Positions 39,999 to 50,228 of a stretch of DNA of 64,000 nucleotides are shown here, piece by piece. This DNA comes from Candidatus Bathyarchaeota archaeon. GTDB lineage: Archaea; Thermoproteota; Bathyarchaeia; Bathyarchaeales; Bathycorpusculaceae. The stretch spans positions 1 to 64,000 of the forward strand of contig JACAEI010000010.1 of the NCBI GenBank assembly GCA_013388905.1, read 5' to 3'. Numbering within the stretch: the stretch's first letter is position 1; each line of letters opens with the position of its first letter. Position numbers and translations under genes: made by a program. The notes beneath the pieces are model-generated. The model was not told where the DNA came from. It searched no databases and worked only from the letters and a program-made list of their open reading frames with translations.

Positions 39999-42719
39999 CT
40001 ACTGATACTCTTCTTCCTCTTCCCTCGTGGAAACGCTAATGATTTTGAGCTTAACCAGGATAACAACTGCAATGGCGATTATGATTATTGGGATTAAAAT
40101 CAGTAGAATTATTGTCAGCGGCCATCCGCCTTCTTGTTCTGATGTTATTTTTGGGATCACTATTGTTTCTGTTTGATTTCCTCCGTTTATATATCCATTT
40201 TTTGTTACGTTGGCTGTTATTGTTACAAATATTTGCGCTGTTGTGTAAGGAGCTCTAAAAACAAAATTGCAAGCACCTGAAGCGTCTGTGGTTTTGGTTG
40301 TAACATTGAAGTTGCCAGCGCTAGACCATATTGTAACGTTCGCACCAACAACAGGCGTTGCATCTTCTTTACACATCACTTGAACTATAACATTCGCTAA
40401 TTCTTCTGATTTGACGTAAGGAGCGTCTATTGTGACGATGAACGTTCTTGGATTAATAGTTACTTCAAGTTGGTTTTGCGCTGTCGCGTATCCCGTTTTT
40501 GTAGCGATTGCTGTAATGATGATTTTGGATTGTGTGCTTACTGGAGGAGCGGTGAAAGTGAACGTTATGTTACCATATGCGTCCGTCAATCCGCTAGCTG
40601 TTGAAAAGTTTCCACTTTCTGCTGTTACTGTGACGTTTGCTTGTGCTATTGGAATTGTTTCATATTTTACACTTACAGTTATGTTCATTTTTGCCTCTGA
40701 AATTGTCGCGTTTGGATCCGCTACTATCTGAACATTGAGGATTTTGGGTTCTATGACTATTGTTGTCTGTCCTGTTCCATCCATATAGCCGCTTTTCGTT
40801 GCTGTTGCGATCATAATGGCGTATAATAAAGTGGTTGTTTGTGGCGCTGTGAAGATGACTGAAAAAGCACCATTTGAATCAGTAACTCCTGTTTCAGAGG
40901 ATAGACTTCCAAGACTAGATGATAACGTAACGCTTGCATTAACAACTGGTTCATCATTACTTTTGACATGGACTAAAACCTGCGACGTTCCTTCTGACCT
41001 AACAACATTTGGGTTAGCATCTATTTGAACTGAAAGGAAAGGCGAAACCTCTAAATATTGATGGGCTGAACCATCGGCATATCCGCTTTTAGAGACTCTT
41101 GCAACAATCCTAATGTATGTTTTCTCAGCTATGTCTGGTGCCGTAAATGTTGTAGCTAAATAGCCCGTTGCGTTGGTAAGACCAGAAGATTGTGAAAAGT
41201 TTCCACCAATAACTGAAAACATTGTTATCGTTGCATTTTCTACCGGGTTGACGCTGTCTGTTACATGAACTGTTACTGAAACATTATCTTTTTCGTGAAC
41301 AGTTGAATCGCTTAGGTAGGCGCTCGCTTGTAGTGGTGTAAGATTTTGAACATTTATTGTTGCAGATACAACGTCGCTTGTGGTTCCGTAATCGTCTACA
41401 ACTGTCAAGTTTGCAGAGTAGGTTCCAGTTGTGGAATATTTATGTGTGAAAATCGATAATGTTGTCCAGCCACTGCTATAGCCGTCTCCAAAATTGAAAA
41501 GATATCTATCAACACGTCCGTCAGCATCGAATGATCCAGTGGCAAAAAACATGACTTCTCCATTAGGTGGAATGAGACTCTTGTCGCTTAAAAGAACCGC
41601 TGTTGGGCGAGTGTTGATATAACCAATGGATTTAAATAAAAAGAATATAAAGTCAAGATTAACGCCGTCGCCACCAACAGGGTTGCCTTGTCCAGTTGGG
41701 TTCAATTGATCATGGTATGGTCCACTTTTGTCACCCCAATAATTATATTCCGCATTCACGGTTGCATTAAGCTCTACATTCATGCCCATTTCATTGGCAT
41801 ATATGTCGTTGTAGTTGGCTGTGTGACTTCCTCTGTCGTATAAGACCCCGATGGCATTGTACGAGATTGAGTTGTTTGTGATGTATGTGCTTATGGGAGT
41901 CGAGATGTAGATTCCATTTGTATTCGATGAAATGTTGTTATATGAAATGGTTGTTTGAGAGTGGCTTTCAGCGTCGATCTGTATTCCGTTTTCTTTGTTT
42001 GCTGATATCTTGTTCCGATTTATGTAAATTCTTGAAGTCTGGTTTCCTGTTAATAGAATGCCATTGCCATTTGCCATTATAATGTTCCATTGTACAGTTA
42101 CCGGACCATCTCCAGTTATGGATATGCCATTTCCTTTATTCTCCATTATTATGCTGTTTTGAATGGTTACCTCACTGTTGTCTGCGATAATTCCATTCTG
42201 TGAACATAGGCTTACTGTTGTGTTTTGGATGTTTAATATGGCATTTAATGCAGTGATTCCATTTTGCGAAAGACTTATTGAACTATTTATGATGTCTACG
42301 TTTCCGTTTTCTACGAGAATTCCGTTTGTTGCGTATTTTACAAAGCAATTTATTAGCGTGGACTTTTGCATTCCGTTGAATAATATCCCATTCCAGTCTC
42401 CATCTTGTGGCAACATTTTATTCGAAGTAAACGTAATGGATTTGCTTGTTCCGTTGGCAAACAATACTCCCAAGACTTTCAGCGAGAATTCTCCAAACCT
42501 CACTTCAACACTTGGTTCTATTGTTAATGTGGCATTTGGATAAACTGTAATGTCTTTTGAAACCACAAATGGGCTGTCAACAAGTGTCCAAATAGTATCT
42601 TTCGTTATTGGGTCTTCAACATAAGTTGCTTTTACAGTTGGAAATATTCTGCTTGCAGAACTAAAAACACTAAAAATTATGCTCAACAGTGTAACAAATA
42701 CGTAAATTTGCTTCTTCAT
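39999..42719 (-). CDS. 906-residue surface protein: beta-helix, PKD and repeated Ig-like domains
   Basis: Order: signal peptide (QIYVFVTLLSIIFSVFSSA); parallel beta-helix (about 60-350) with NosD/PbH1-type repeats such as NGISITGDGPVTVQWNIIMANGNG; PKD domain (about 385-470, FNFGDGYSSGWTTLSIFTHKYSTTGTYSANLTVVDDYG); four tandem Ig-like/invasin-type domains of roughly 95-105 residues, each with a G-TDA-G-hydrophobic-F-TAP signature; a C-terminal helix (LTIILLILIPIIIIAIAVVILVKL) and an acidic tail EEEEEY. It is likely to be exposed on the cell surface in adhesion or polysaccharide contact. It lies just upstream of the pilus operon, 65 bases from its ATPase gene. Confidence 0.87.
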   Translation of the reverse strand: MKKQIYVFVTLLSIIFSVFSSASRIFPTVKATYVEDPITKDTIWTLVDSPFVVSKDITVYPNATLTIEPSVEVRFGEFSLKVLGVLFANGTSKSITFTSNKMLPQDGDWNGILFNGMQKSTLINCFVKYATNGILVENGNVDIINSSISLSQNGITALNAILNIQNTTVSLCSQNGIIADNSEVTIQNSIIMENKGNGISITGDGPVTVQWNIIMANGNGILLTGNQTSRIYINRNKISANKENGIQIDAESHSQTTISYNNISSNTNGIYISTPISTYITNNSISYNAIGVLYDRGSHTANYNDIYANEMGMNVELNATVNAEYNYWGDKSGPYHDQLNPTGQGNPVGGDGVNLDFIFFLFKSIGYINTRPTAVLLSDKSLIPPNGEVMFFATGSFDADGRVDRYLFNFGDGYSSGWTTLSIFTHKYSTTGTYSANLTVVDDYGTTSDVVSATINVQNLTPLQASAYLSDSTVHEKDNVSVTVHVTDSVNPVENATITMFSVIGGNFSQSSGLTNATGYLATTFTAPDIAEKTYIRIVARVSKSGYADGSAHQYLEVSPFLSVQIDANPNVVRSEGTSQVLVHVKSNDEPVVNASVTLSSSLGSLSSETGVTDSNGAFSVIFTAPQTTTLLYAIMIATATKSGYMDGTGQTTIVIEPKILNVQIVADPNATISEAKMNITVSVKYETIPIAQANVTVTAESGNFSTASGLTDAYGNITFTFTAPPVSTQSKIIITAIATKTGYATAQNQLEVTINPRTFIVTIDAPYVKSEELANVIVQVMCKEDATPVVGANVTIWSSAGNFNVTTKTTDASGACNFVFRAPYTTAQIFVTITANVTKNGYINGGNQTETIVIPKITSEQEGGWPLTIILLILIPIIIIAIAVVILVKLKIISVSTREEEEEYQ

Positions 42720-42896
42720 GCAGATTCAACCATTTGCACTTGGATATCACAGTATCCTCATGCCAAAGTTAGTTTAAGGGTTATGAATCTAAAATAAAAC
42801 TTCAAAATCTGTATACGTCTCATATAGCGAGAATAATTAGCAAGAGATTTAATCAAGAAAAGAAACAACCATAAAAACGGTTGCGGAGGAAAGTGT

Positions 42897-43670
42897 TTGA
42901 AAACTTACGTTGCGTTTGCTTTGAGTAATTTTCCCTTGATAAAATCTGGGGATAACATAGCTAAAATTATTGTTGAAACAGCAAGAAAAGACGGCTTAAA
43001 AATTGAAGACGGAGACGTAATAGCCATTGCTCAGAAAATTTTTTCCAAAGCTGAAAAACGAGTAATAAGACTAAAAGATGCTGTTCCCTCCCAAAAGGCG
43101 AAAGAAATTGCAAAAATAACTCGAAAAAGCCCGAAATTTGTTGAACTTGTTCTGAGAGAAACAAAAAATATAGTGAAGGCTTCCAATGGTATATTACTCG
43201 TAGAAGACACGCGAGGCTTAGTCTGTATAAACGCTGGAATAGATAAGTCAAACGTAAAAGGCAGAGGCAACTTTGCTTTGCTACCAGAAAATCCAGACGA
43301 GTCAGCAAGAAAATGTTGTGCGGAAATTAAGAAGTTAATAGGTAAAAACGTTGTTGTGATAATGTGTGACACATATAGTCGTCCTTTTAGGCGGGGGCAG
43401 GTGAATTTCGCTATTGGCGTGGCTGGAATTAAACCATTCAAAGATTATAGAGGGAAGCAAGACCTTTTTGGTCAGACTTTGCAAGTGAAAAATATTGCAG
43501 TTGTGGATGAGATTGCAGCTGCTGCAGAATTGCTTATGGGACAAGGTAAAGAAGCAACGCCTGTTGTCGTTTTCAAAGGATTGAGCAGTGTCATTGAGTT
43601 TTGTGGCAAATGTAGCATAAGCGAATTGCAGATTTCAGGTGAAGAAGACCTGTTTAGAAACGCACTATAA
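42897..43670 (+). CDS. cofE: Coenzyme F420-0:L-glutamate ligase
   Basis: 257 residues. It adds glutamate tails to F420-0 with GTP. Conserved segments: LKIEDGDVIAIAQKIFSKAEKRVI near the N-terminus, ELVLRETKNIVKASNGILLVEDTRGLVCINAGID with the GTP/metal site, PENPDESARKC, CDTYSRPFRRGQVNFAIGVAGIKPFKDYRG and DEIAAAAELLMGQGKEATPVV. TTG 42897 follows GGAGG by five bases. It implies that the host makes F420. It converges with the MBL hydrolase gene with no gap between stops. Confidence 0.94.
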   Translation: MKTYVAFALSNFPLIKSGDNIAKIIVETARKDGLKIEDGDVIAIAQKIFSKAEKRVIRLKDAVPSQKAKEIAKITRKSPKFVELVLRETKNIVKASNGILLVEDTRGLVCINAGIDKSNVKGRGNFALLPENPDESARKCCAEIKKLIGKNVVVIMCDTYSRPFRRGQVNFAIGVAGIKPFKDYRGKQDLFGQTLQVKNIAVVDEIAAAAELLMGQGKEATPVVVFKGLSSVIEFCGKCSISELQISGEEDLFRNAL

Positions 43671-44306
43671 TTACAATCTTTGCAAAAATGGATTATTGCG
43701 TTTTTCTTCGCCAATTGTTGTTATTGGTCCGTGACCAGGATAAATCACGAAGTTGTCTGGTAAAGTTGCGAGTTCCTTCAAGGAAACATTCATATCTTCT
43801 CCCGAGCTTTCTGGAAAATCTGTTCTCCCAACAGAACCACAAAATAACGTATCACCCGTAAAAATTTCCTCTGCCCCTAAAAGAGATATGCTACCGCGAC
43901 TATGACCAGGAGTCTGAATAACTTTCAAGTTTATTTCTCCAAATTTAACCAAATTTCCATCATGTAACAGCGCGTCTGCTGGCGGTGAAGAATCCTCAAA
44001 GCCGAAAAATCCAGCAATTCTTTTGCCCAATTCACCAAGCATGTGCGCATCCGACTCATGAATCAAGATAGGCACATGAAATTTCTCCTTTGCAATTCCG
44101 TTTCCACAAGTGTGATCTGGATGTCCATGAGTATCCAAAATAAATTTTATTGTCAAACTGTTTTCGTTAATATACTTGAAAACTTTTTCTGCTTCTTGTT
44201 TATTGTCAAAACCGGGGTCGATAATAATTGCTTCTTTTGTTTGTTCACAGCCTACCACATAACAGTTTGTGGAAAATACACCCACAACGAACATTTTTAC
44301 TATCAT
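43671..44306 (-). CDS. MBL-fold hydrolase (glyoxalase II-like)
   Basis: 211 residues. The metal motif HxHxDH is intact (DTHGHPDHTCGNG), followed by TPGHSRGSISLLG (His ligand), FTGDTLFCGSVGRTDFP (Asp bridging) and YPGHGPITTIGEEKRNNPFL (last His), the glyoxalase-II/persulfide-dioxygenase type of loop pattern. It is small and lacks the C-terminal substrate domain of true glyoxalase II. The substrate is unknown; thioester hydrolysis is plausible. Confidence 0.88.
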   Translation of the reverse strand: MIVKMFVVGVFSTNCYVVGCEQTKEAIIIDPGFDNKQEAEKVFKYINENSLTIKFILDTHGHPDHTCGNGIAKEKFHVPILIHESDAHMLGELGKRIAGFFGFEDSSPPADALLHDGNLVKFGEINLKVIQTPGHSRGSISLLGAEEIFTGDTLFCGSVGRTDFPESSGEDMNVSLKELATLPDNFVIYPGHGPITTIGEEKRNNPFLQRL

Positions 44307-44407
44307 GTCCTATCAGCTTCTTGCAAATAGGTTCAAGTCTAATAAACTGTTTCGCTTATGCTCGTTAAATGCCACACCAAAACCATTAAATTTTCATAAA
44401 AAGAAGT

Positions 44408-44638
44408 ATGATCATGGAGAAAGGCGAAGGCTTGAAACTGCAAGAAATTGAGGAAGCGTTCAGCCGCTTCAAAATCTGTCCTAAATGCGGTTCTAAAGAG
44501 AGTTTCTGGTTTGGCGCAAAATCAAGCAGCGCCTATGCCTTGTGTAAAAACTGTGGAGAAAAATTTGAGTTTCACGAAGTCTATATGATGACTGAGAAAG
44601 GTGAGACTCTTAAACGGTTCAAGCTTTTTAGGCGATGA
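44408..44638 (+). CDS. Zinc-ribbon protein
   Basis: 76 residues with a C-x2-C...C-x2-C ribbon (ICPKCGSKE and LCKNCGEKF) in the middle, flanked by short charged ends (EEAFSRFK; EKGETLKRFKLFRR). The fold is common in archaeal nucleic-acid-binding or regulatory proteins. ATG 44408 or ATG 44414 could start it; there is no strong Shine-Dalgarno. It lies alone between the MBL gene and the glycosyltransferase cluster. Confidence 0.7.
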   Translation: MIMEKGEGLKLQEIEEAFSRFKICPKCGSKESFWFGAKSSSAYALCKNCGEKFEFHEVYMMTEKGETLKRFKLFRR

Positions 44639-44733
44639 GCACTCGTATTTCAATTCTGAAACTGAATGATATTCAATTTTTGAAAGAAGATTGATAAACA
44701 ACGCGTCTCGCACTCGCTAATGAGGAGGCTTCA

Positions 44734-47700
44734 GTGGAAAGCGCCAAGAAACCGCTCGTATCGATAATTGTGCCAGCATACAACTCACAGAAAACAATCC
44801 AACAATGCCTACAATCAATTAAAAACCAGACTTACAAGAATATAGAAACAATTGTGGTGGATCGCCACAGCAAAGACAAAACAGCACAAATCGCAAAAAA
44901 CTTCAAAACAAAACTGTTGTATGTAACTGAAGAGCGAAGCACAGCCAAAAACTATGCAGCAAAAGAGGCAAAAGGCGATTTTCTACTTTTCATAGATTCA
45001 GATATGACACTTGCCCCTGAAACAGTCGATGAATGTGTAAAGAAAAGTTTAGAAACAAATGCGGATGCGCTTGTCATACCACTAAAAAGCATAGGTCATA
45101 GTCTACTAAGTGAATGCCGAAAAAAGGAGAGAGAATCGCTTTCAAGTTTAAGCGAATTTATGGAAGCCCCACGTTTCTTTAAACGAGCAGCATTTTTGAG
45201 AAATGGAGGATATGACGAAAAAATAGTGTGCGGAGAAGATTTCGACTTAACTAAGCGATTTAAAAAAAAAGGCTACAAAATTGAGAAAATAATCTCTCAG
45301 TTATATCACTTCGAAGATGGGGCTTCTCTGCGCAATATTTTATCAAAAGCTTACTATTATGGCAAGGCTTTACCCGCATTAATAAAGAAAGACCCACGAG
45401 AAACAGTGGAAAGATATGCCAATATACGATTCGCATCAATAAAAACCACTGGAGCTACATTCAAAAATGCAAAGCTCCTTCTAAGTTTCGTTCTCATGAA
45501 AACTTTTGAATACATTGCTTACTTTATTGGAATCCTTGTTCAACTAATTCGTCAGATAACAAGCAATAAATTCTTCCAAAATCTGAGAATTAAACTCTCA
45601 GTTTACAAGTTCGCCATTATCAATTTTGCAATTCTGACCCTAGTCTCATTCACCATATTCCGCAACTTCCTCCTATCTGCAGAGTGGCCTGGAGGCGGTG
45701 ATGTCATAGGCTTTGTTTCCCGAGCCTACATATATGGTAAAGATTTTAGATGGCTTTACATGTGGCGCCAATATTCTTTTGGTTTTGTTGAAGGCATAAA
45801 TTTCATGGACTTCTTTTTGATGCTAATCTATTGGATTTTTAGAGATCCTTCTTGGACAGTGAAAATTTTCATGTTTCTAGTTTACTTGACCGCTGCTTTT
45901 TCTATGTATTTTTTTGCGTATAAATATGCACATAACCATATTGCTGCCCTTTCAGCTTCTCTGGTTTATATTTTGAATCAGTGGCTTTTTTCGCAATTGA
46001 CTGAAGCACATGTGGACATAATTTACAGCTACGCTCTAGCTCCACTAATTTTCCTTTTGCTTGACAATGTGTTAAAAACTGGCAAATCTAGAGACATTAT
46101 ACTTTTAAGTTTAGGTTTAAGCTTGTTTGTAACAAGTTTTCATCCAGAGTGTATAGTAATCTACGGCATCTTCTTCCTCCTTTTTACTTTCCTTTTCCTA
46201 ATTTTCCCATCAAAAAACGCGAAGTTTAAAACGCTCCTCTACCGTGTAGTCAAAGTATTTGTGCCATCGGCTGTGCTTGTTTTTCTACTATCCGCCTTTT
46301 TCCTACTCCCGTTTCTATTCAATATTCGTGCACCCTACTTTCATTCGTCTTACGTTTACCCGCTCGAAGATTCTTTTGGAACAAGCTATCAAAACATAAC
46401 AGACGCCTTCACTTTGCGAGCAGTAGAAAAATGGGGTTATGTTAACCTTGTAGACGTGTATTCAGGCTTGGGGTTGCCTGATTTTCCAGTTCACACCTTT
46501 CTATTCTTGCTTTTTCTTTTGGCATATTCTATGCTATTGATTCGCAGAGACCGCTACACAATTTTCTTTGCTCTATCCGCACTGGTTTCCATTTTTCTGG
46601 CAAAAGGCGCCTATTCACCTTTTGGACAATTTTTTGTTTGGGCATGGTTCAATGTTCCCCATTTTGCAATTTTCCGGGCAGCAAACAGATGGGTTATGAT
46701 GACGATTTTCTCCCATGCTTTCTTCACCTCGCTTTTAGTGTCGTATCTGGCAAGTTATGTAGAAGGAAAAGCTTCTCTACGGGCAGTAGAGCAATACTTA
46801 ACAGTGAAAGTGAAAGTGAAAGACAAAAATTATTCAAAAAACAAGAAACTCGTGGTTTCTGTTGATTTGCTGAATAATTTTTTCAAAAAAATTCACAAAG
46901 TTATTTACGCACTAAGTATATTTTTGTTGGCATTCATTTTTTTAAGTGGTTTTCTTTCTTGCTTCTTCTTTTTTTCTCAAGGCTTACAAGTTTACACTCC
47001 CCCCGAAGAAGATTTGTCTGTGTATAAGTGGCTTGCTTCTCAATCAGGTGATTACAAAGTAATCTCGGTGTGTCGTAGTCCGTCTGAGTGGTATGACCCG
47101 TTAGGTGGCGAATCTGACTTTGCGTCTAGTGGGATGCTTACTTCGTTAGGTTGGAGCCATGACATAGGTTTTGACAGCTCGTTTATTCATGACAAACCAT
47201 TGCTTCAGAATGGTGGATGGGATTTCAAGGCAAGACAGTTTGTCGACTATTTGAGATTTAGATTGGCAAGAGGGCATTTAACTGACAACTTGTTAAAGAT
47301 GCTGGGATCTTTCGCCTACTATTATATTGTCATTCCTACATATACAACAGAACAGACTCGCAGATTTTTCCTAAACCAGAAAGGATATCAAATTGCATAC
47401 AATCAGTCAACAATTGTTCTTCAAAATGACTATTTTACACAACGGATATTCGCTGCAAACCAGTCAATGTTCGTGGTTGGTGGTTTTGAATCTTTTGATG
47501 CATTATGCAAAATTGAAAGTCTTAACATGAATAAAACCATTTTATATTATGCGCCGGAATCTATTGATTATGGCAGTTTGTTGTATGAAAAAGCCAATAA
47601 ATCCCAGATGTTTTGCTTTGCCAACTCGGACATTTTAGATTTGGCGATGATTTCTTTGGGCAAAAACGCGGTTGTGATTCATGCAGGAGATTATGGAGCT

Positions 47701-49293
47701 TCAAGTTTAAACATGACAAAATATTGGGTCAAGTGGCCTTCTTGGCGAATCATAGGCGCATCTGTTTTAGGCGGAGAAGTATTAACCACCTTAGGAAAAA
47801 ACAAGATTGATATACCTTTTGAACTGGATTCTGACGGATTTTATAATATATTTCTGAGAATAGGCTTTGCACCCTCACGTGGAAACTTGCGCCTATTTGT
47901 TGATAGTAAAATTGTTCACGATTTTCGCTCGTATTATCCTCTAATGTCTAAACTTGAATGGGTGAACATAACAAGCTTAAACCTTGCCAAAGGTAAACAT
48001 CTAATTACCCTTGAAAACGACGGGACAGGCTACAACGACGTAGACGCAATTGCTATCGTTAAACCATCATATCTCGAAGCGCGAATTAACGAAATAGTAA
48101 CTAATCTTCAAGATTTTCAAGGTAGACTCCTCTATTTGTTAGAAGCAGAAAACACTTTTCTAAACGCCTCTTCAAGCAGCAACTGGTATTGGACGATAAG
48201 TCCCTACAATGGATACATAATTCGCTCAGAGAGCTTAGGTTTAAATGTCGCCTTTCTTGCAAGTGTAAATGCAACTTCTGAAACTGAATTTATGGAAGCA
48301 CAACGAGCAATAGATGGCAATTTAGGCACAAGATGGGCTTCTGAAAAATATGTTCTTCCTCAATGGCTGGAATTAACGTGGAATACAACACAATCGCTTC
48401 GCGGCATCCGTATAGCTTTTGAAAATGCTTACGCGACTGACTATGCAATACAAACATGGAATGGGACTAGTTGGATAAACCAGACAATTGTAACTGGAAA
48501 CAATGAACTGGAAAGAGTACACGATTTCACTGGAATAGTTGAAACCAATAAGCTTCGAATCTATATAACGGGTTTTTCCATTTTTGACCGAGTAAGCATC
48601 TGGGAACTTGAGACATATTCCACTAAAATTGACTTAGCGTCATCAACGTTAACGATTCCGAGAACAGATGACTATATGTTAGCTGCAAGGATCGCCACAA
48701 GTCCAAAACACGGCAAACTCTATTTTAAAATTAATGACCGCATTCATTTTATTGATTGCAATAGCTCTGTAAGCCAATTCGAATGGCACGAAATAGGCAC
48801 GTTCAGTCTTAACGCAGGAAACATAACCTTAGGCGTAGGCGGCGAAGGTTTTGTTGAATTAGATGAGTTGCTGCTTTATTCGCTTAAAGAAGGAGAAGAC
48901 CATCTCTCTCTGGATGATTTGTTTAATTCTCCAAGCCCAAAGGTTTCAGTTAACTATGAAAAATTAAATCCTTGCACTTTTAAAGTTCATATTAACACAA
49001 GTGAACCTTTCACATTGGTTTTTACTGAAACTTATGATGCTCTCTGGAAAGCTTTTATTGATGGAGAAGCATTGACCCCTACTCCAGCTTACTCGCTAGT
49101 TAACAGTTTTTACATAAATAAAACTGGCCAATTTACAGTAACTATTTACTTTACTGGTCAAACTAATGCGGATATAGGTTTGAAAGTTGCTCTAACTAGT
49201 TTTATCTTGCTAGTCATAGCCTTGCCGCTTGTTTGCTTTAATCGTCTAAATTTCATCAAGCAGAAGATTCCACGAATGAGGAAATCAGCTTGA
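44734..49293 (+). CDS. 1519-residue membrane glycosyltransferase fusion: GT2, multi-helix membrane core and CBM/discoidin ectodomain
   Basis: Residues 8-240 are a GT2 domain (VSIIVPAYNSQKTIQQCLQS, DSDM as the DxD, GGYDEKIVCGEDFDLTKRF). From 290 to about 750 there are roughly a dozen hydrophobic segments, with GGDVIGFVSRAYIYG near the first, resembling GT-C-type transferases. The ectodomain (about 760-1480) contains a CBM6/35-like unit (SDGFYNIFLRIGFAPSRGNLRLF), a discoidin/F5-8C unit (AQRAIDGNLGTRWASEK, PQWLELTW), a second CBM-like unit (TDDYMLAARIATSPKHGKLYF) and the phrase LVFTETYDALWKAFIDGEA typical of such membrane proteins; one last helix ends it. GTG 44734 follows GAGGAGG. Lipid-linked sugar transfer at the outer face is likely. 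Confidence 0.85.
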   Translation: MESAKKPLVSIIVPAYNSQKTIQQCLQSIKNQTYKNIETIVVDRHSKDKTAQIAKNFKTKLLYVTEERSTAKNYAAKEAKGDFLLFIDSDMTLAPETVDECVKKSLETNADALVIPLKSIGHSLLSECRKKERESLSSLSEFMEAPRFFKRAAFLRNGGYDEKIVCGEDFDLTKRFKKKGYKIEKIISQLYHFEDGASLRNILSKAYYYGKALPALIKKDPRETVERYANIRFASIKTTGATFKNAKLLLSFVLMKTFEYIAYFIGILVQLIRQITSNKFFQNLRIKLSVYKFAIINFAILTLVSFTIFRNFLLSAEWPGGGDVIGFVSRAYIYGKDFRWLYMWRQYSFGFVEGINFMDFFLMLIYWIFRDPSWTVKIFMFLVYLTAAFSMYFFAYKYAHNHIAALSASLVYILNQWLFSQLTEAHVDIIYSYALAPLIFLLLDNVLKTGKSRDIILLSLGLSLFVTSFHPECIVIYGIFFLLFTFLFLIFPSKNAKFKTLLYRVVKVFVPSAVLVFLLSAFFLLPFLFNIRAPYFHSSYVYPLEDSFGTSYQNITDAFTLRAVEKWGYVNLVDVYSGLGLPDFPVHTFLFLLFLLAYSMLLIRRDRYTIFFALSALVSIFLAKGAYSPFGQFFVWAWFNVPHFAIFRAANRWVMMTIFSHAFFTSLLVSYLASYVEGKASLRAVEQYLTVKVKVKDKNYSKNKKLVVSVDLLNNFFKKIHKVIYALSIFLLAFIFLSGFLSCFFFFSQGLQVYTPPEEDLSVYKWLASQSGDYKVISVCRSPSEWYDPLGGESDFASSGMLTSLGWSHDIGFDSSFIHDKPLLQNGGWDFKARQFVDYLRFRLARGHLTDNLLKMLGSFAYYYIVIPTYTTEQTRRFFLNQKGYQIAYNQSTIVLQNDYFTQRIFAANQSMFVVGGFESFDALCKIESLNMNKTILYYAPESIDYGSLLYEKANKSQMFCFANSDILDLAMISLGKNAVVIHAGDYGASSLNMTKYWVKWPSWRIIGASVLGGEVLTTLGKNKIDIPFELDSDGFYNIFLRIGFAPSRGNLRLFVDSKIVHDFRSYYPLMSKLEWVNITSLNLAKGKHLITLENDGTGYNDVDAIAIVKPSYLEARINEIVTNLQDFQGRLLYLLEAENTFLNASSSSNWYWTISPYNGYIIRSESLGLNVAFLASVNATSETEFMEAQRAIDGNLGTRWASEKYVLPQWLELTWNTTQSLRGIRIAFENAYATDYAIQTWNGTSWINQTIVTGNNELERVHDFTGIVETNKLRIYITGFSIFDRVSIWELETYSTKIDLASSTLTIPRTDDYMLAARIATSPKHGKLYFKINDRIHFIDCNSSVSQFEWHEIGTFSLNAGNITLGVGGEGFVELDELLLYSLKEGEDHLSLDDLFNSPSPKVSVNYEKLNPCTFKVHINTSEPFTLVFTETYDALWKAFIDGEALTPTPAYSLVNSFYINKTGQFTVTIYFTGQTNADIGLKVALTSFILLVIALPLVCFNRLNFIKQKIPRMRKSA

Positions 49294-49304
49294 AAAAGGA
49301 TAAT

Positions 49305-50138
49305 ATGGAAAAATATTGGGATTTTGTAGCTTTAGAGGCTAAAGGCTCAGCGGCTGCTTTACGTTTGGAAAAATGGAGAAAAGTTGCAAGAAATTGGCTA
49401 GCTGATTATGCTGATAAACGAGCTAAGGATTTTATTTTCAAGGTCTTGAACGAAGTTGTTAGGCTAAGCGGAGCTGTAAAGATTCTCGACATCGGCTGTG
49501 GTCCTGGAAAATGGTCAATTATGTTCGCCAAGAAATACTCCTTTGTTAAAGGTGTCGATATAAGCCCAAACATGATTCGTCTCGCCGAAGAAAATGCCCA
49601 GAGAGAGAATTTGGAAAACATAAATTTTCAAGTAATGGATGTTTCTAATCTCGAGATTCCAGACGAAACATACGACTTTGTTAACTGCGTAACAGTTCTA
49701 CAACATATTTTCGATGACGCTCAATGGAGAAGCGCTGTTCATGAAATAGCCAGGGTCACAAAAAGAAGCGGCTATATTCTGCTTTTTGAGATAGCGCCAA
49801 ATTTTGCAATAAAGAAGCGCACACCAAATCTTTCTATAAGAACCATGCGCCAATACATTGACGAATTTAGAAAAGCTGGGGCAAATCTTGTATATTGGCG
49901 CGCTGTAGACTTGTCTCTTCCAATAACCTATTTTGGATTAAAAGATTATGCGGCTTCTTTCAACAAGAAAGTTTACTATTTCATTTCTGAACGGCAGACG
50001 CTCTTGGCAGGTTTTCTATCATTTTTGTCTTCGGTTGCGACGCTGATTGCAAAAGTTGTTGATTACAAGTTGGCTGAGACTCCGCTAAGCTTTCTCTCTT
50101 TTGGCAGAATTCTGCTTTTTCAGAAATCTAACAGATGA
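49305..50138 (+). CDS. SAM-dependent class I methyltransferase
   Basis: 277 residues from ATG 49305, preceded by AAAAGGA; TTG 49290 in the same frame overlaps the end of the big glycosyltransferase gene (TTGA). Motif I is ILDIGCGPGKWSIMFAK, followed by GVDISPNMIRLAEENA and the post-motif FVNCVTVLQHIFDD; RSGYILLFEIAP follows. The C-terminal part (KLAETPLSFLSFGRILLF) is partly hydrophobic. The position suggests methylation of a sugar or lipid in envelope synthesis (inference). Confidence 0.88.
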   Translation: MEKYWDFVALEAKGSAAALRLEKWRKVARNWLADYADKRAKDFIFKVLNEVVRLSGAVKILDIGCGPGKWSIMFAKKYSFVKGVDISPNMIRLAEENAQRENLENINFQVMDVSNLEIPDETYDFVNCVTVLQHIFDDAQWRSAVHEIARVTKRSGYILLFEIAPNFAIKKRTPNLSIRTMRQYIDEFRKAGANLVYWRAVDLSLPITYFGLKDYAASFNKKVYYFISERQTLLAGFLSFLSSVATLIAKVVDYKLAETPLSFLSFGRILLFQKSNR

Positions 50139-50228
50139 TTTTCCTTCTAATTCGGAAACTGAACTCTCCCTAAAGCTATTTTCTCTATAAGCCAAAGCTT
50201 TAGCGATAACTCTGCAAGTGGATACTAA

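Noticed and set aside
40020-41350. Regular repeats resembling a repeat array
   Set aside because: They are coding repeats of four Ig-like domains about 300 bases apart and not identical; not a CRISPR array.
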